Shown one piece after another: positions 8,736 to 17,551 of a stretch of 64,000 nucleotides of DNA (positions are counted from its first letter, which is position 1; each line of letters opens with the position of its first letter). A program made the translations under genes and the position numbers. Under the pieces are notes generated by a model. It made no database searches and was not told the origin of the DNA. It saw nothing but the letters and a program-made list of their open reading frames with translations. The DNA comes from Candidatus Thalassarchaeaceae archaeon (GTDB lineage Archaea > Thermoplasmatota > Poseidoniia > Poseidoniales > Thalassarchaeaceae), in assembly GCA_943841885.1 (NCBI GenBank), contig CALSZZ010000002.1, positions 216,262 to 280,261 on the forward strand, given 5' to 3'.

Positions 8736-8800
8736 GCCACTGTGATGAAAAACCGCACCGGATGCTTTGGTCATCAAGAGTGATGGGCGATCTGAGTGGC
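8736..8800 (+). ncRNA. Candidate C/D box sRNA
   Basis: A 65-base intergenic element. Terminal stem GCCAC (8736-8740) pairs with GTGGC (8796-8800) and directly flanks a consensus C box GTGATGA (8742-8748) and D box CTGA (8792-8795), the layout of a kink-turn. After the C box, AAAACCGCAC precedes a D'-like CGGA (8759-8762). Nine bases, AAACCGCAC, are complementary to GTGCGGTTT in the 16S gene of this window (44610-44618); the 'fifth base from D-prime' rule points to G44614. The middle holds a hairpin CATCA-AGAG-TGATG. Weak points: D' is non-consensus and no well-spaced C' box is seen. Confidence 0.5.
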
Positions 8801-8817
8801 ACTAGGATTTGAAAATA

Positions 8818-10389
8818 ATGAATAATGAAAAAATTATCATTGATTCACTAAATCGTAAATTCAGAGTCCCCTATCCAACCAGACTAAGTAATGCACCTGA
8901 TGATTTAATAATAGCCCGAAAAAGTAGCCCATGGAAAATATATTTCGGCATGGTTGGTACGGTTTTACCTGCATTTTTTTTACTATATACATCATTGTTT
9001 ATTATTATTGGAATTATTGATCGCAATCCAATTATGACATTATCTGGTGGTCTATGTAGTATGCCACTACTTTTTATTATAATTTATTTGTATCGGCCTC
9101 GTTTAATACATGTAAAACTGGCTATTCCTAGTGAAAAAGGTCATTTTCTTCATCCTTTACCTTCTGGAGGTTCTTTACAAACTGATATGAAAACCGATTT
9201 AAAAAGATATATTATCAGAGATGATTCTGTACTCGATTTACCACCTACAAATCAATTATGGCTCGTATTCATCTCTGTAGTTATAGTCGGTATTTTATCT
9301 TCTATTCTATTTTTCTCCCAATTAGTTGGCTACATGGGAGTAATATTATTCGTAGTTATCGCAATCCCATTATGGTTGATTGGATTTTCCTTGCCTGTAC
9401 TTGCTTGGTGGGGAACTTCTACACAATCATTGGGGTTGCCCACAAAGAGGAGGGATGCAGAATCTTGGTTACTGGCAGGTATGGTTTCTGCATTCCCGGC
9501 ATTTATTTTCAATAGTTTTGCAGCCCCAGCTATAATCCCATCCTCATTCCCTTTATGGGCAAGTGAATTATTTTTATTAGCAATTAGTGCTCCATTTTGT
9601 GAAGAAATTTTCAAAGGATTGGCCGTAGCCTTATTTTTACCTTCAATAAAAAGCCCAAAACATGGGTTCCAAATAGGGTTTACTGTTGGTTTAGGTTTTG
9701 CACTAATAGAAAATTTTCAATATATTGGAGTTTCATTATTTGGTGGACCATTAGGGATAACTCTTACAATTTTAATCAGAGGAATAGGTTCTATTCCGGG
9801 CCATGCGGTTTGGACTGCAATTACGGGCACTGCCATGGGCTGGTTGGTGAAAGAAAAAAAATTTAAGAATAAATTAGAATGGCATGCAAAATCTTTGTCT
9901 GTTGGTGCTGTAGATTTTATTGAAGCCATAGGCATCGATTTTGATGGAGATGGGGATTTATCAGGACATAATGACTCGAATTTAGATATTGAATCCTCAA
10001 TTAATAACAATTCTAAACCTATTAAAACAGAGAAACCATGGCTTTTATTGGATAAGTCTGGAAAAATATTCGATCAATTTGAGATTACAAATCCTTCAAA
10101 ATCAAATAATTTTGATGATGATTATCATTCTAAAATAGTATCAGATTATAATGTATCTTCAGGATTAATTCTTCCAAAGTCAATATACGTCTCATTAAGC
10201 CTCGCTATCTTGGGACATTCCTTTTGGAATGCTAGTTCTTACTTGTCATATTTTCTTCCTGAAAAATATGGATTAGGGGAAACATATTCTTCCTTGATAT
10301 CTATTTTGTGGACACTAATATTGATAATTTCTATACTGTTTATTGCCAATCGTTTACTAAAAGGAATTAAAACAACAGAATTTAATTAA
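8818..10389 (+). CDS. PrsW-family intramembrane metalloprotease-like protein
   Basis: About 523 residues with roughly ten membrane segments. The core carries PrsW motifs in order: 'CEEIFKGLAVALF' (EExxK), 'GFALIENFQYIG' (ExxxN-like) and 'GHAVWTAITG' (the histidine). PrsW-type proteins cut membrane-anchored regulators. Between this core and the last two helices lies a hydrophilic loop of about 120 residues starting with 'DFDGDGDLSGHND', which looks like an EF-hand-type calcium loop. The track begins at TTG 8809; the ATG at 8818 seems better. The first 140 residues hold extra helices and a cytosolic stretch I cannot assign. Confidence 0.7.
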   Translation: MNNEKIIIDSLNRKFRVPYPTRLSNAPDDLIIARKSSPWKIYFGMVGTVLPAFFLLYTSLFIIIGIIDRNPIMTLSGGLCSMPLLFIIIYLYRPRLIHVKLAIPSEKGHFLHPLPSGGSLQTDMKTDLKRYIIRDDSVLDLPPTNQLWLVFISVVIVGILSSILFFSQLVGYMGVILFVVIAIPLWLIGFSLPVLAWWGTSTQSLGLPTKRRDAESWLLAGMVSAFPAFIFNSFAAPAIIPSSFPLWASELFLLAISAPFCEEIFKGLAVALFLPSIKSPKHGFQIGFTVGLGFALIENFQYIGVSLFGGPLGITLTILIRGIGSIPGHAVWTAITGTAMGWLVKEKKFKNKLEWHAKSLSVGAVDFIEAIGIDFDGDGDLSGHNDSNLDIESSINNNSKPIKTEKPWLLLDKSGKIFDQFEITNPSKSNNFDDDYHSKIVSDYNVSSGLILPKSIYVSLSLAILGHSFWNASSYLSYFLPEKYGLGETYSSLISILWTLILIISILFIANRLLKGIKTTEFN

Positions 10390-10444
10390 TGATGGAAATA
10401 AAACTCATAAAATAGAATTACAAGGGAATGATTCTTGACAACAT

Positions 10445-11209
10445 ATGCTAACAGCAACACGGGGGAGTCAAGTGGAAGTGACTAGTGAACTTTTTATTTC
10501 TATATCATTAGTTACATTATTATTATCCGTTTCTAAATTCTATGATTTCTTAGACTTAGGAGGTTTATTAGCCGCCTTAACTGTTGGATTGTTGGTATCT
10601 TTACTTGGCCATTGGACATGGTTAATTGTTCTAATGTCATTCCTAATAATTTCTTCAATTGTGACTAAATGGAGATATGAGGAAAAAGCATTAATTTCAG
10701 TTGCAGAATCTAATGATGGTAAACGAGGTTGGAAAAATGTTTTGGCAAATGGAGGAGGAGCATCATTAATAGCTGTAATCAATCACTCCATGGGAGGTCA
10801 TGATTTAGCTTATCTATCATTTTGTGCATGCGTTGGTGTAGCCTCTTCAGATACGCTAGCATCAGAAATTGGAAGTTTAGATCCAAGAACTAGAATAATC
10901 ACAACCTTGGAAGCAGTTCCTGCAGGGACAAACGGAGGAATGTCTCCTACGGGGACTATAGCGGCTTTTTACGGCGGTCTGATAATAGCAATAATTTCTA
11001 CTCTATTAGGTGCTTTAAATGCTGATACAACTCCTCCTTTATTTTTGTTCTTATGCATAACTGTAATTGGATGGTTGGGTTGTCAATTAGACTCTTTACT
11101 CGGTGCATTATTTGAAAATCGTGGCTACCTCGGAAAGCATGCAGTCAATTTCATATCAACAATAACAGGCTCAGTATTGGCGTTTTGGTCTGCAGTACTT
11201 TTTTTATAA
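10445..11209 (+). CDS. DUF92 family membrane protein
   Basis: 254 residues, about six membrane helices. 'SDTLASEIG', 'TTLEAVPAGTNGGMSPTGT' and 'DSLLGALFENRGYLGKHAVNF' are the conserved blocks of DUF92 (TIGR00297). Plant members (VTE6) act as phytyl-phosphate kinases. In archaea a prenyl-phosphate kinase role is plausible but unproven. The ATG at 10445 is taken; about 55 bases separate it from the PrsW-like gene. Confidence 0.8.
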   Translation: MLTATRGSQVEVTSELFISISLVTLLLSVSKFYDFLDLGGLLAALTVGLLVSLLGHWTWLIVLMSFLIISSIVTKWRYEEKALISVAESNDGKRGWKNVLANGGGASLIAVINHSMGGHDLAYLSFCACVGVASSDTLASEIGSLDPRTRIITTLEAVPAGTNGGMSPTGTIAAFYGGLIIAIISTLLGALNADTTPPLFLFLCITVIGWLGCQLDSLLGALFENRGYLGKHAVNFISTITGSVLAFWSAVLFL

Positions 11210-11240
11210 TCAAATATTCTCAACATAAGTAGGTAATGTC

Positions 11241-13574
11241 ATGTCCCCCGAAAGTAAGAATTATTTTAAGATATCAACATTATTGATAATTACTATAGTA
11301 TTATTTATTTCTACATTTTCAAGTGCGCAAACATATGAGCAATATGATGGCCCAGGAATATCATATGATTATCCTGATACCCATATGTTATTCATTAAGG
11401 GAGATGGTGAATCTCCTTTCCTAGATAGAAATTGGTCAGTATTAACTGGTTTCCCTCAGGGTAGTGTGTCATTTAGTAGAGCAAGTTCTACGTTGAATCC
11501 AAATATCTTGAATGTCCAATCTTCTCCTACTGAAGAACCATTTAGATTTGAAGGAAATATTTCTGTGATCCTTTTTGCTTCTTTGGAAGGAAGTGGTAGT
11601 AATTCTTGTGAGGCATCTGATATTTTGCCTAGTCCGGTTGGCTCAGAGACTCAATTTGCGGTATCTCTTGCAATAGGTGGAATATCAATTCTTTCTAATG
11701 AATATACTGAATCTATTTCCATGTCAGAAGGATATACGTCGCCACATAAATTCTCCGTAGATGCTGGTGAAGTTAATGTTAGTTTGAACAGAGGCGATAC
11801 TGTAGATCTATCAATAGATGTAAGGCATGAATGTGTAGAATCTGGGGCACTTCTGTGGGGCACATACGATGTAATATCAGGAATATCATTTGAAGGTAAA
11901 ATAGTTGACGCGGAAGTCGATGTGATAGTTGATGCCAATAGGATGGTTAGGGTCGAGATGACTCCGATTTCTCCGTGGGGCTTAAGTGATTTTTCTCATC
12001 AAATTTTTGAGATAGTGGGTCCAACGGAATGGAGTAGTATGTATCATGGAGAATGGGATAATGAAGATCTAAGGCAGTATCATTTCGAAAATCCTCAAGG
12101 AATTAGGATTGGGGATGATAATAGAACTACTTACACTTGGTCAACAGATAAACCTCTCGAATCTGGTAATTACATGGTTGATATGTGCATAGATCTTTCC
12201 GATCAAGATCCTGCAGAAACCTGTAATATGATTGTAATATTACGTTTTAGTGTACCTGATGATCCAAAATCATTGATTAATGGTACATGGGCAGCTGTTA
12301 TAATTCCACTTGGAATTTCGGCATGGATATTTATTTCTATCAAGGAAGCAATGTTGCCTTTACCTGCATATGGAGTAATTATTTTACTTGCATTCGCTAG
12401 TTTAGGGCCAGCTATAAGCCTACCAGATATCGATTCTAATTCCTTCAGAGATAACGGTGCAGTACCTTCATTCATGTTAATTTCACACAACCCAGATACT
12501 GAATCTTTAACTCTATATGACTTAATGAAAGATTCAGACATAGTAGTTATTGGAATGTTCCAACATGGATCTCCAAATGCATTACTCCAATATGATGATT
12601 TTTCCAAATCACAAAAATATTCTGAGGCCGACATATCTTATGTCCAAATTGCAACTGGGGAAGGCCTAGAGGCTAGCTATTTGGATTCTTATTCCGATCT
12701 TCTAAACGGTTCATGGCCTCTACTTTTAGATGAATATGATTCTAGTGTTGGTTTATCTCTTCCAAACAAAGCTAGTGACGCAGTTTTAGTTATTGATTCT
12801 GCAGGCTTCATTACTGATTGGAAGCCAGGCTCCATGTCTTCAACAGAAATTGATGAGGCATCATCTAGTGCCTCATTTGGTTCTGGCAATAACCCTTTTC
12901 AGATAATCACATTAATTTTCTCTACAGCACTTTTGCCATTAATTGTTTTAGCAATGCCTAGGGATAGAAAATTTAAATTTCCAGAAGAACCTCTTTTGCC
13001 TGGTGCAGGTAGTTTGTTAATAATTTATTCAGCAGCAATTGGATTTACTTATTGGGCATTACCCGTTGCAATATTGTCCTCATTTGGACTTGGTTTTCAC
13101 TGGATTTGGATCGAATTGTTTCTCTCGTGTATACTAATATATCATGGAATATCTACATTAAAATCTGGTAGAATTATCGAAATTGAGTTTTTATCAAATC
13201 TTGGCTATAATCAATTGCCCAGTGAATATCGTTCATGGAAATCAAAAGAAAGTTTTAGTGAAGATGCATACTTAGGACTTTGGCTGGCTTGGCTATTGTG
13301 GCTTAGAATACCAGACCTAATTCCTCAGGGAATAGGAGGCATATCTAGGTCTGGTTTGTTAGGGCCCTTTTTAGGAATTATAATTTTCATTACTTTCATA
13401 TTCTTTGCAGGATTTTCTGTAGTAATCTCACGTAATATAGCATTAATTTTGGGCCCTATATCAAGAGTTTTCGGTGAAATGAGTATCGGATTAAGGCCTA
13501 GGGCGTGGGGAATCGCTTCAACCATTTTTGGATTGTGGATAATGATTAGTATTGTACTCGGACCTTTATCATAA
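11241..13574 (+). CDS. Secreted/membrane protein with degenerate thioredoxin-like domain
   Basis: 777 residues. A signal peptide ('ISTLLIITIVLFISTFSSAQ') leads a large beta-rich extracellular region to about residue 345. Two membrane helices follow, then a soluble domain at about 400-545 whose pattern ('VVIGMFQHGSPNALLQYDDFSK', 'LLNGSWPLLLDEY', 'DAVLVIDSAGFITDWKPGS') resembles a redoxin. The position of the usual WCxxC reads 'HGSPN', so the catalytic cysteines are absent. The C-terminal 230 residues hold about six further helices. No function is recognised. It lies 31 bases after the DUF92 gene. Confidence 0.6.
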   Translation: MSPESKNYFKISTLLIITIVLFISTFSSAQTYEQYDGPGISYDYPDTHMLFIKGDGESPFLDRNWSVLTGFPQGSVSFSRASSTLNPNILNVQSSPTEEPFRFEGNISVILFASLEGSGSNSCEASDILPSPVGSETQFAVSLAIGGISILSNEYTESISMSEGYTSPHKFSVDAGEVNVSLNRGDTVDLSIDVRHECVESGALLWGTYDVISGISFEGKIVDAEVDVIVDANRMVRVEMTPISPWGLSDFSHQIFEIVGPTEWSSMYHGEWDNEDLRQYHFENPQGIRIGDDNRTTYTWSTDKPLESGNYMVDMCIDLSDQDPAETCNMIVILRFSVPDDPKSLINGTWAAVIIPLGISAWIFISIKEAMLPLPAYGVIILLAFASLGPAISLPDIDSNSFRDNGAVPSFMLISHNPDTESLTLYDLMKDSDIVVIGMFQHGSPNALLQYDDFSKSQKYSEADISYVQIATGEGLEASYLDSYSDLLNGSWPLLLDEYDSSVGLSLPNKASDAVLVIDSAGFITDWKPGSMSSTEIDEASSSASFGSGNNPFQIITLIFSTALLPLIVLAMPRDRKFKFPEEPLLPGAGSLLIIYSAAIGFTYWALPVAILSSFGLGFHWIWIELFLSCILIYHGISTLKSGRIIEIEFLSNLGYNQLPSEYRSWKSKESFSEDAYLGLWLAWLLWLRIPDLIPQGIGGISRSGLLGPFLGIIIFITFIFFAGFSVVISRNIALILGPISRVFGEMSIGLRPRAWGIASTIFGLWIMISIVLGPLS

Positions 13575-13645
13575 TTTATGAATAAATTTCATCATTATGA
13601 CCGAGACCATCATAAGAGTGGGGTTTCTCGGAATGTTATCCCTAC

Positions 13646-13834
13646 GGGGGTATAGTATAACCTGGTAGTACAGCGGGCTCCAGTTGCACGGGAATGACGA
13701 CGAGATGGTTTTCTGATGGTTTTGATGACCAACTGGAGCACCGACCTGTCGCAACCCGAGAGCGTGCATCTGCCAGGTGCACGCTAGGCGGAAGACACCT
13801 GCTGATCTGGGTTCAAATCCCAGTGCCCCCACCA
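13646..13834 (+). tRNA. tRNA-Trp (CCA) with 113-base intron
   Basis: Acceptor GGGGGTA pairs with TGCCCCC, D-arm GTAT/GTAC, T-arm CTGGG-TTCAAAT-CCCAG, CCA encoded. The anticodon stem GCGGG/CCTGC closes only when 13684-13796 are removed, leaving loop CTCCAGA with anticodon CCA. The intron lies between positions 37 and 38, the canonical archaeal site. Confidence 0.9.
13684..13796 (+). ncRNA. tRNA-Trp intron with C/D box guide architecture
   Basis: The intron contains AUGACGA (C-like, 13694-13700), CUGA (D', 13713-13716), UGAUGA (C', 13723-13728) and CCGA (D-like, 13741-13744). The 12 bases before the D-like box, CCAACTGGAGCA, include CAACTGGAGC, exactly complementary to GCTCCAGTTG across the anticodon loop and the 5' splice site. 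The fifth base upstream of CCGA pairs with C34. Euryarchaeal tRNA-Trp introns (first shown in Haloferax) guide 2'-O-methylation of C34 in this way. The intron 3' part adds a perfect hairpin GCGTGCA/TGCACGC. The C and D boxes deviate from consensus by one base each. Confidence 0.7.
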
Positions 13835-13903
13835 TTTTTATCTTCAATGTTATTGAAATCACCCGTCAGTTTATTTCAAGAAACAGTTACCAGTCCCATC
13901 TAT

Positions 13904-16093
13904 ATGGGTGAGAGTAAGATTGCTATCCTTCTATTGTCAATCTTGACGTTCTCACTAATGGGAAGTATATCATTTACAGAAAATATTGACGAATCATCTT
14001 TTCACAAAAATAATTCTTCCGGTTATGAATTTGATTTCCCCAATCAAGAAGATGCCTCTTGGCTTAATTCAATTCCTTGGTGGGACACAACTTCATTAGA
14101 TTCTGATAGAGATGGAATTCATGATTCTATTGAAAATTCTACAGAGCCAGTAAATGTTGGAATTTCCTTTTCTAGAGAAATTACGGAAGAAGACAAATCA
14201 TTAATCTCAGATATGGGATTTGATATTCGCATGGAATTGCACTCCGTCAAGGCCCTCCTTCTAGGTCCTGTTGAGAAAGAAAATGCTATTATTTTGTCTA
14301 AAGTGAAAGATGTAGTTATGGTAGAAAGATATGGATCAGTAATTTTTTATGGTGATATCCAAACTCCATCTGTAAAGGCCAGTAATTCAAGTATATATCC
14401 AGGCGCATGGGATTTAGGAGTTACCGGAAAAGGAGTTAATATCGCTCTTACCGATACCGGAGTAGATAATGAGCACCCAGGATTAATCAATAAATTTGTT
14501 GCTGGTTATGATGCAGTATGTTATAATCCGTCAGATCCTAATTGTATATTAGCAGGATTCGGGCTGAGGCCCACTGATGGTACATTTGATCCCGATGATG
14601 CACATCAACATGGTACAGCGTGCATGGGTATGGCTAGCTCAACAGGAATGCAGGCAGATGGAAGTATTTCTAATTACACTGGCTCGGCTCCAGATGCAAA
14701 ACTAATTGATGTTAGGATAGGAACGGATGTAGGGGCAGGGCCCTTTGAGAACTATTTACTAGAACAAGAGTTTTATGAATCTGCAATGAATGGAATTCAA
14801 TGGATTATAGATCATCGTGATGATGCCTGGCAAGGGGCCTCAGAAGAGGATTATGGAATTGATATAATATCTCTTTCTTGGGGTATTACTAGCCATGAAA
14901 ATGGGGGCTCAGATGGTACAGATATGCATAGTAGAATCTTGGATGAAGCGATGGAGGCCGGAATAACAGTTTCAGTAGCAGCAGGTAATGACGGTCCAGA
15001 CAATGAAGGATTATCTGGGATGGGCTCTTCATCGTTATCTATTACAGTGGGAGCCACTGATGACCAGAATACTATCGAAAGAGATGATGATACTGTTGCT
15101 AGTTATTCTAGTAGAGGGCAAAGAAAAGATAACGGAGATGGCAACCCATTAGATGAACTGAAACCCGAGATATCTGCTCCTGGTTCAAGCATTATTCAAG
15201 CTGAAGGATGCGTTTCTAGTGGGGGTTGCAATAATTTTCTTGGCGGTGATGCTTCGGAAAATACCTACACTGGAAGAGGTAGTGGAACTTCTTACGCCAC
15301 TCCTTCAGTTTCAGGAATAATTGCATTGATAATCGAGGCTAATGATATGCTCACACCGATCCAGATTAAAGAAGTTCTAAAACAAACCTCTGAAAGAAAA
15401 GGAGAACCAAGTGCTCCAGAAATAGATCCATATTGGAATAGAGATTTTGGATATGGAATGGTTGATGCCCATGCCGCTGTTTCTCTAGCGATACATCTTA
15501 AAGAAACGAATCAAACCTCTTCATTGAATCCATATATTCAAAATCATTTACTTTCGATTAATTATGAAAATACTACATCAAACTGCTCTAGTTGTGTTGA
15601 GATAATGGGCCATACATGGGGGCAAATGGGAGATATTGAGAGTATGCAATATAGAATTGATGACGGAGAATGGTATTTTTTCGAGCCCAGAATATTATGG
15701 TCAGAAAACTCAGACTTACCTTCTGACATTGGCCCATTGACTCCAATGCGTTGGGGATTACCAATATATTTAGATCAACTCTCAAAAGGTTACCATCAAA
15801 TAGAGGTGAGGGCCGTATCTCAAAATCAATATTCTCTTCCAGTCTTATTCTCCGTAGAAGGAACTCCAATTGAAGAACAAACTCAATTACTATCTCCAAT
15901 TGTAATTTTTTCTTTATTATCCGTGGTAGTACTATCCGGCCTTTCAATAATTAAACAAAAAAAATATAGTTCTAAATTTACTGTTTTTAAACAAACAAAA
16001 AATGACAAAGTAAATTTTTCGTCAACTCAAAATGACCCTATTATTTCATTAACCTCTAAAGAGGCTTTAGATGCACAATTAATAGATGATTGA
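13904..16093 (+). CDS. Secreted subtilisin-like serine protease (S8), membrane-anchored
   Basis: About 729 residues. A signal peptide ('IAILLLSILTFSLMGSISF') is followed by a calcium-type 'DSDRDGIHDS' stretch and a propeptide-like domain. The S8 triad is visible in order: Asp in 'ALTDTGVDNEHPG', His in 'HQHGTACMG' and Ser in 'GTSYATPSVSG'. A membrane helix near the C-terminus ('IVIFSLLSVVVLSGLSII') and a basic tail suggest anchoring in the cytoplasmic membrane. It would degrade external protein. The track ORF starts inside tRNA-Trp at 13694; the ATG at 13904 starts the signal peptide. Confidence 0.88.
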   Translation: MGESKIAILLLSILTFSLMGSISFTENIDESSFHKNNSSGYEFDFPNQEDASWLNSIPWWDTTSLDSDRDGIHDSIENSTEPVNVGISFSREITEEDKSLISDMGFDIRMELHSVKALLLGPVEKENAIILSKVKDVVMVERYGSVIFYGDIQTPSVKASNSSIYPGAWDLGVTGKGVNIALTDTGVDNEHPGLINKFVAGYDAVCYNPSDPNCILAGFGLRPTDGTFDPDDAHQHGTACMGMASSTGMQADGSISNYTGSAPDAKLIDVRIGTDVGAGPFENYLLEQEFYESAMNGIQWIIDHRDDAWQGASEEDYGIDIISLSWGITSHENGGSDGTDMHSRILDEAMEAGITVSVAAGNDGPDNEGLSGMGSSSLSITVGATDDQNTIERDDDTVASYSSRGQRKDNGDGNPLDELKPEISAPGSSIIQAEGCVSSGGCNNFLGGDASENTYTGRGSGTSYATPSVSGIIALIIEANDMLTPIQIKEVLKQTSERKGEPSAPEIDPYWNRDFGYGMVDAHAAVSLAIHLKETNQTSSLNPYIQNHLLSINYENTTSNCSSCVEIMGHTWGQMGDIESMQYRIDDGEWYFFEPRILWSENSDLPSDIGPLTPMRWGLPIYLDQLSKGYHQIEVRAVSQNQYSLPVLFSVEGTPIEEQTQLLSPIVIFSLLSVVVLSGLSIIKQKKYSSKFTVFKQTKNDKVNFSSTQNDPIISLTSKEALDAQLIDD

Positions 16094-16161
16094 TTCTTTA
16101 TCTTCATTTTTATGACTTTTATCAAGTCTTCTTAAAACCCCTAGCCATACCTCGGCAGGCA

Positions 16162-17313
16162 ATGGTGAAGTTCTCGGACCGTGCAAATAGCATACAGCCA
16201 ACAGGCGTTAGACGTATGTTTGATATGGCTGGAGATGATACTGTTCAATTTGGCCTAGGAGAGCCGGACTTCCAGCCTCCAAAATTAGCAATCAAAGCAT
16301 TCAATCTTGCAATGGAACAAGGCAAGAATAAGTATACTACTACAGCCGGTCTACCACAGTTAAGACAGAAAATAGCCGATGAATGGTCTCATTTATCTCC
16401 AAATCTAGGGCAATCAAATGTATGCATAACAATGAGTGGAACGAATGCCCTTTTAGATGTGTTTCTAGCTATAGTTAATCCAGGTGATAATGTTTTAATT
16501 CCCGAACCATATTTCCCATTATATCCTCAACATGCAGTAATTTGTGGAGGTGAACCTAATTTCTATCCTTGTAATTTTAATAATGGTTTTGTACCGACAA
16601 TTGATGATTTAGAATCAAGAATAAATGATAATACTGTAGCATTATTAGTTAATTTCCCCAGTAATCCTACGGGTGCAACCGTTTCTTTGAGCCAGAGAGA
16701 TGATTTGGTTAAATTTGCAAAAAAACATGATTTATGGATTATAACCGATGAAGTCTATGATCGTATAATATATAATGAAGAGCATGTTTCTTTTTTGGGA
16801 GCAGGACATGATAAATTATTCCTAATAAATTCCTTCTCCAAAACTTTTGCAATGACTGGATGGAGGATAGGGTATGTTTTATCTCCTGATAAAGATGCTA
16901 TGATAGAGATAAATAAAATGCAATATTACGTTACTGCTTGCAGTAATGATGCAATGCAATACGCAGTTCTAGAAGCTATGAATAATGCCTCTGATTATCC
17001 TTCAAAAATGTGTTCAGAGTTTAAATTACGTAGAGATTTAATATGTAATAGATTAAATGCGATGCCTGGTGTTTCATGCCATATCCCTGATGGTGCATTT
17101 TATGTATTTCCAAAAGTAGAAGTGGACGGATATAACAGCGAACAGTTAGCTCTAGCAATCCTAGAGAAAGGAGGAGTACTTTGTTCTCCAGGGACAGCAT
17201 TTGGAGAAGCTGGTGAAGGTCATTTACGATTCGCATATACTCTCGATAAGGATGGTATATCTAAAGGAATGGACCGTCTTGAAGAAGTACTTTCTGAATT
17301 AAGAGGAGAGTAA
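16162..17313 (+). CDS. Class I/II PLP-dependent aminotransferase (aspartate/aromatic type)
   Basis: 383 residues from the ATG at 16162 ('MVKFSDRANSIQPTGVRRMFD'). The PLP lysine is in 'NSFSKTFAMTGWRIGY'. 'NFPSNPTGA', 'TDEVYDRI' and 'HLRFAYT' complete the fold-type I pattern of AspC-like enzymes. It swaps amino groups between an amino acid and 2-oxoglutarate; exact substrates are not readable. The track start at 16090 overlaps the subtilase stop and adds an unlikely leader. Confidence 0.85.
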   Translation: MVKFSDRANSIQPTGVRRMFDMAGDDTVQFGLGEPDFQPPKLAIKAFNLAMEQGKNKYTTTAGLPQLRQKIADEWSHLSPNLGQSNVCITMSGTNALLDVFLAIVNPGDNVLIPEPYFPLYPQHAVICGGEPNFYPCNFNNGFVPTIDDLESRINDNTVALLVNFPSNPTGATVSLSQRDDLVKFAKKHDLWIITDEVYDRIIYNEEHVSFLGAGHDKLFLINSFSKTFAMTGWRIGYVLSPDKDAMIEINKMQYYVTACSNDAMQYAVLEAMNNASDYPSKMCSEFKLRRDLICNRLNAMPGVSCHIPDGAFYVFPKVEVDGYNSEQLALAILEKGGVLCSPGTAFGEAGEGHLRFAYTLDKDGISKGMDRLEEVLSELRGE

Positions 17314-17314
17314 T

Positions 17315-17551
17315 TTGTTAAATTTTATTCTCAATATATTTTATTTTACTTTAGGATTCTTAATTCCACTGTCCTTGGATATAGTAAATTATCTTGATGA
17401 TAAAAAAATGATAAAAGTTTCACTTCTTTTGATTACACTTTTCATATCCGGATTATTTTTATTCTTAAATGGCCCGAATATTATTTTCTTTGGATTATTT
17501 TTGAGTTCCGGTTGGAAATTACTTAATTTTTCATTAGATTATTTTATTTAA
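17315..17551 (+). CDS. Small hydrophobic membrane protein
   Basis: 78 residues with three likely membrane helices, starting at TTG 17315 one base after the aminotransferase stop. It ends directly against the stop of the convergent gene at 17552. Neat packing argues for a real gene. No family is recognised. Confidence 0.4.
   Translation: MLNFILNIFYFTLGFLIPLSLDIVNYLDDKKMIKVSLLLITLFISGLFLFLNGPNIIFFGLFLSSGWKLLNFSLDYFI

Noticed and set aside
13694-13903. N-terminal part of the subtilase ORF and the minus-strand ORF 13569-13862
   Set aside because: Both run through the tRNA-Trp gene; the subtilase signal peptide starts at 13904.
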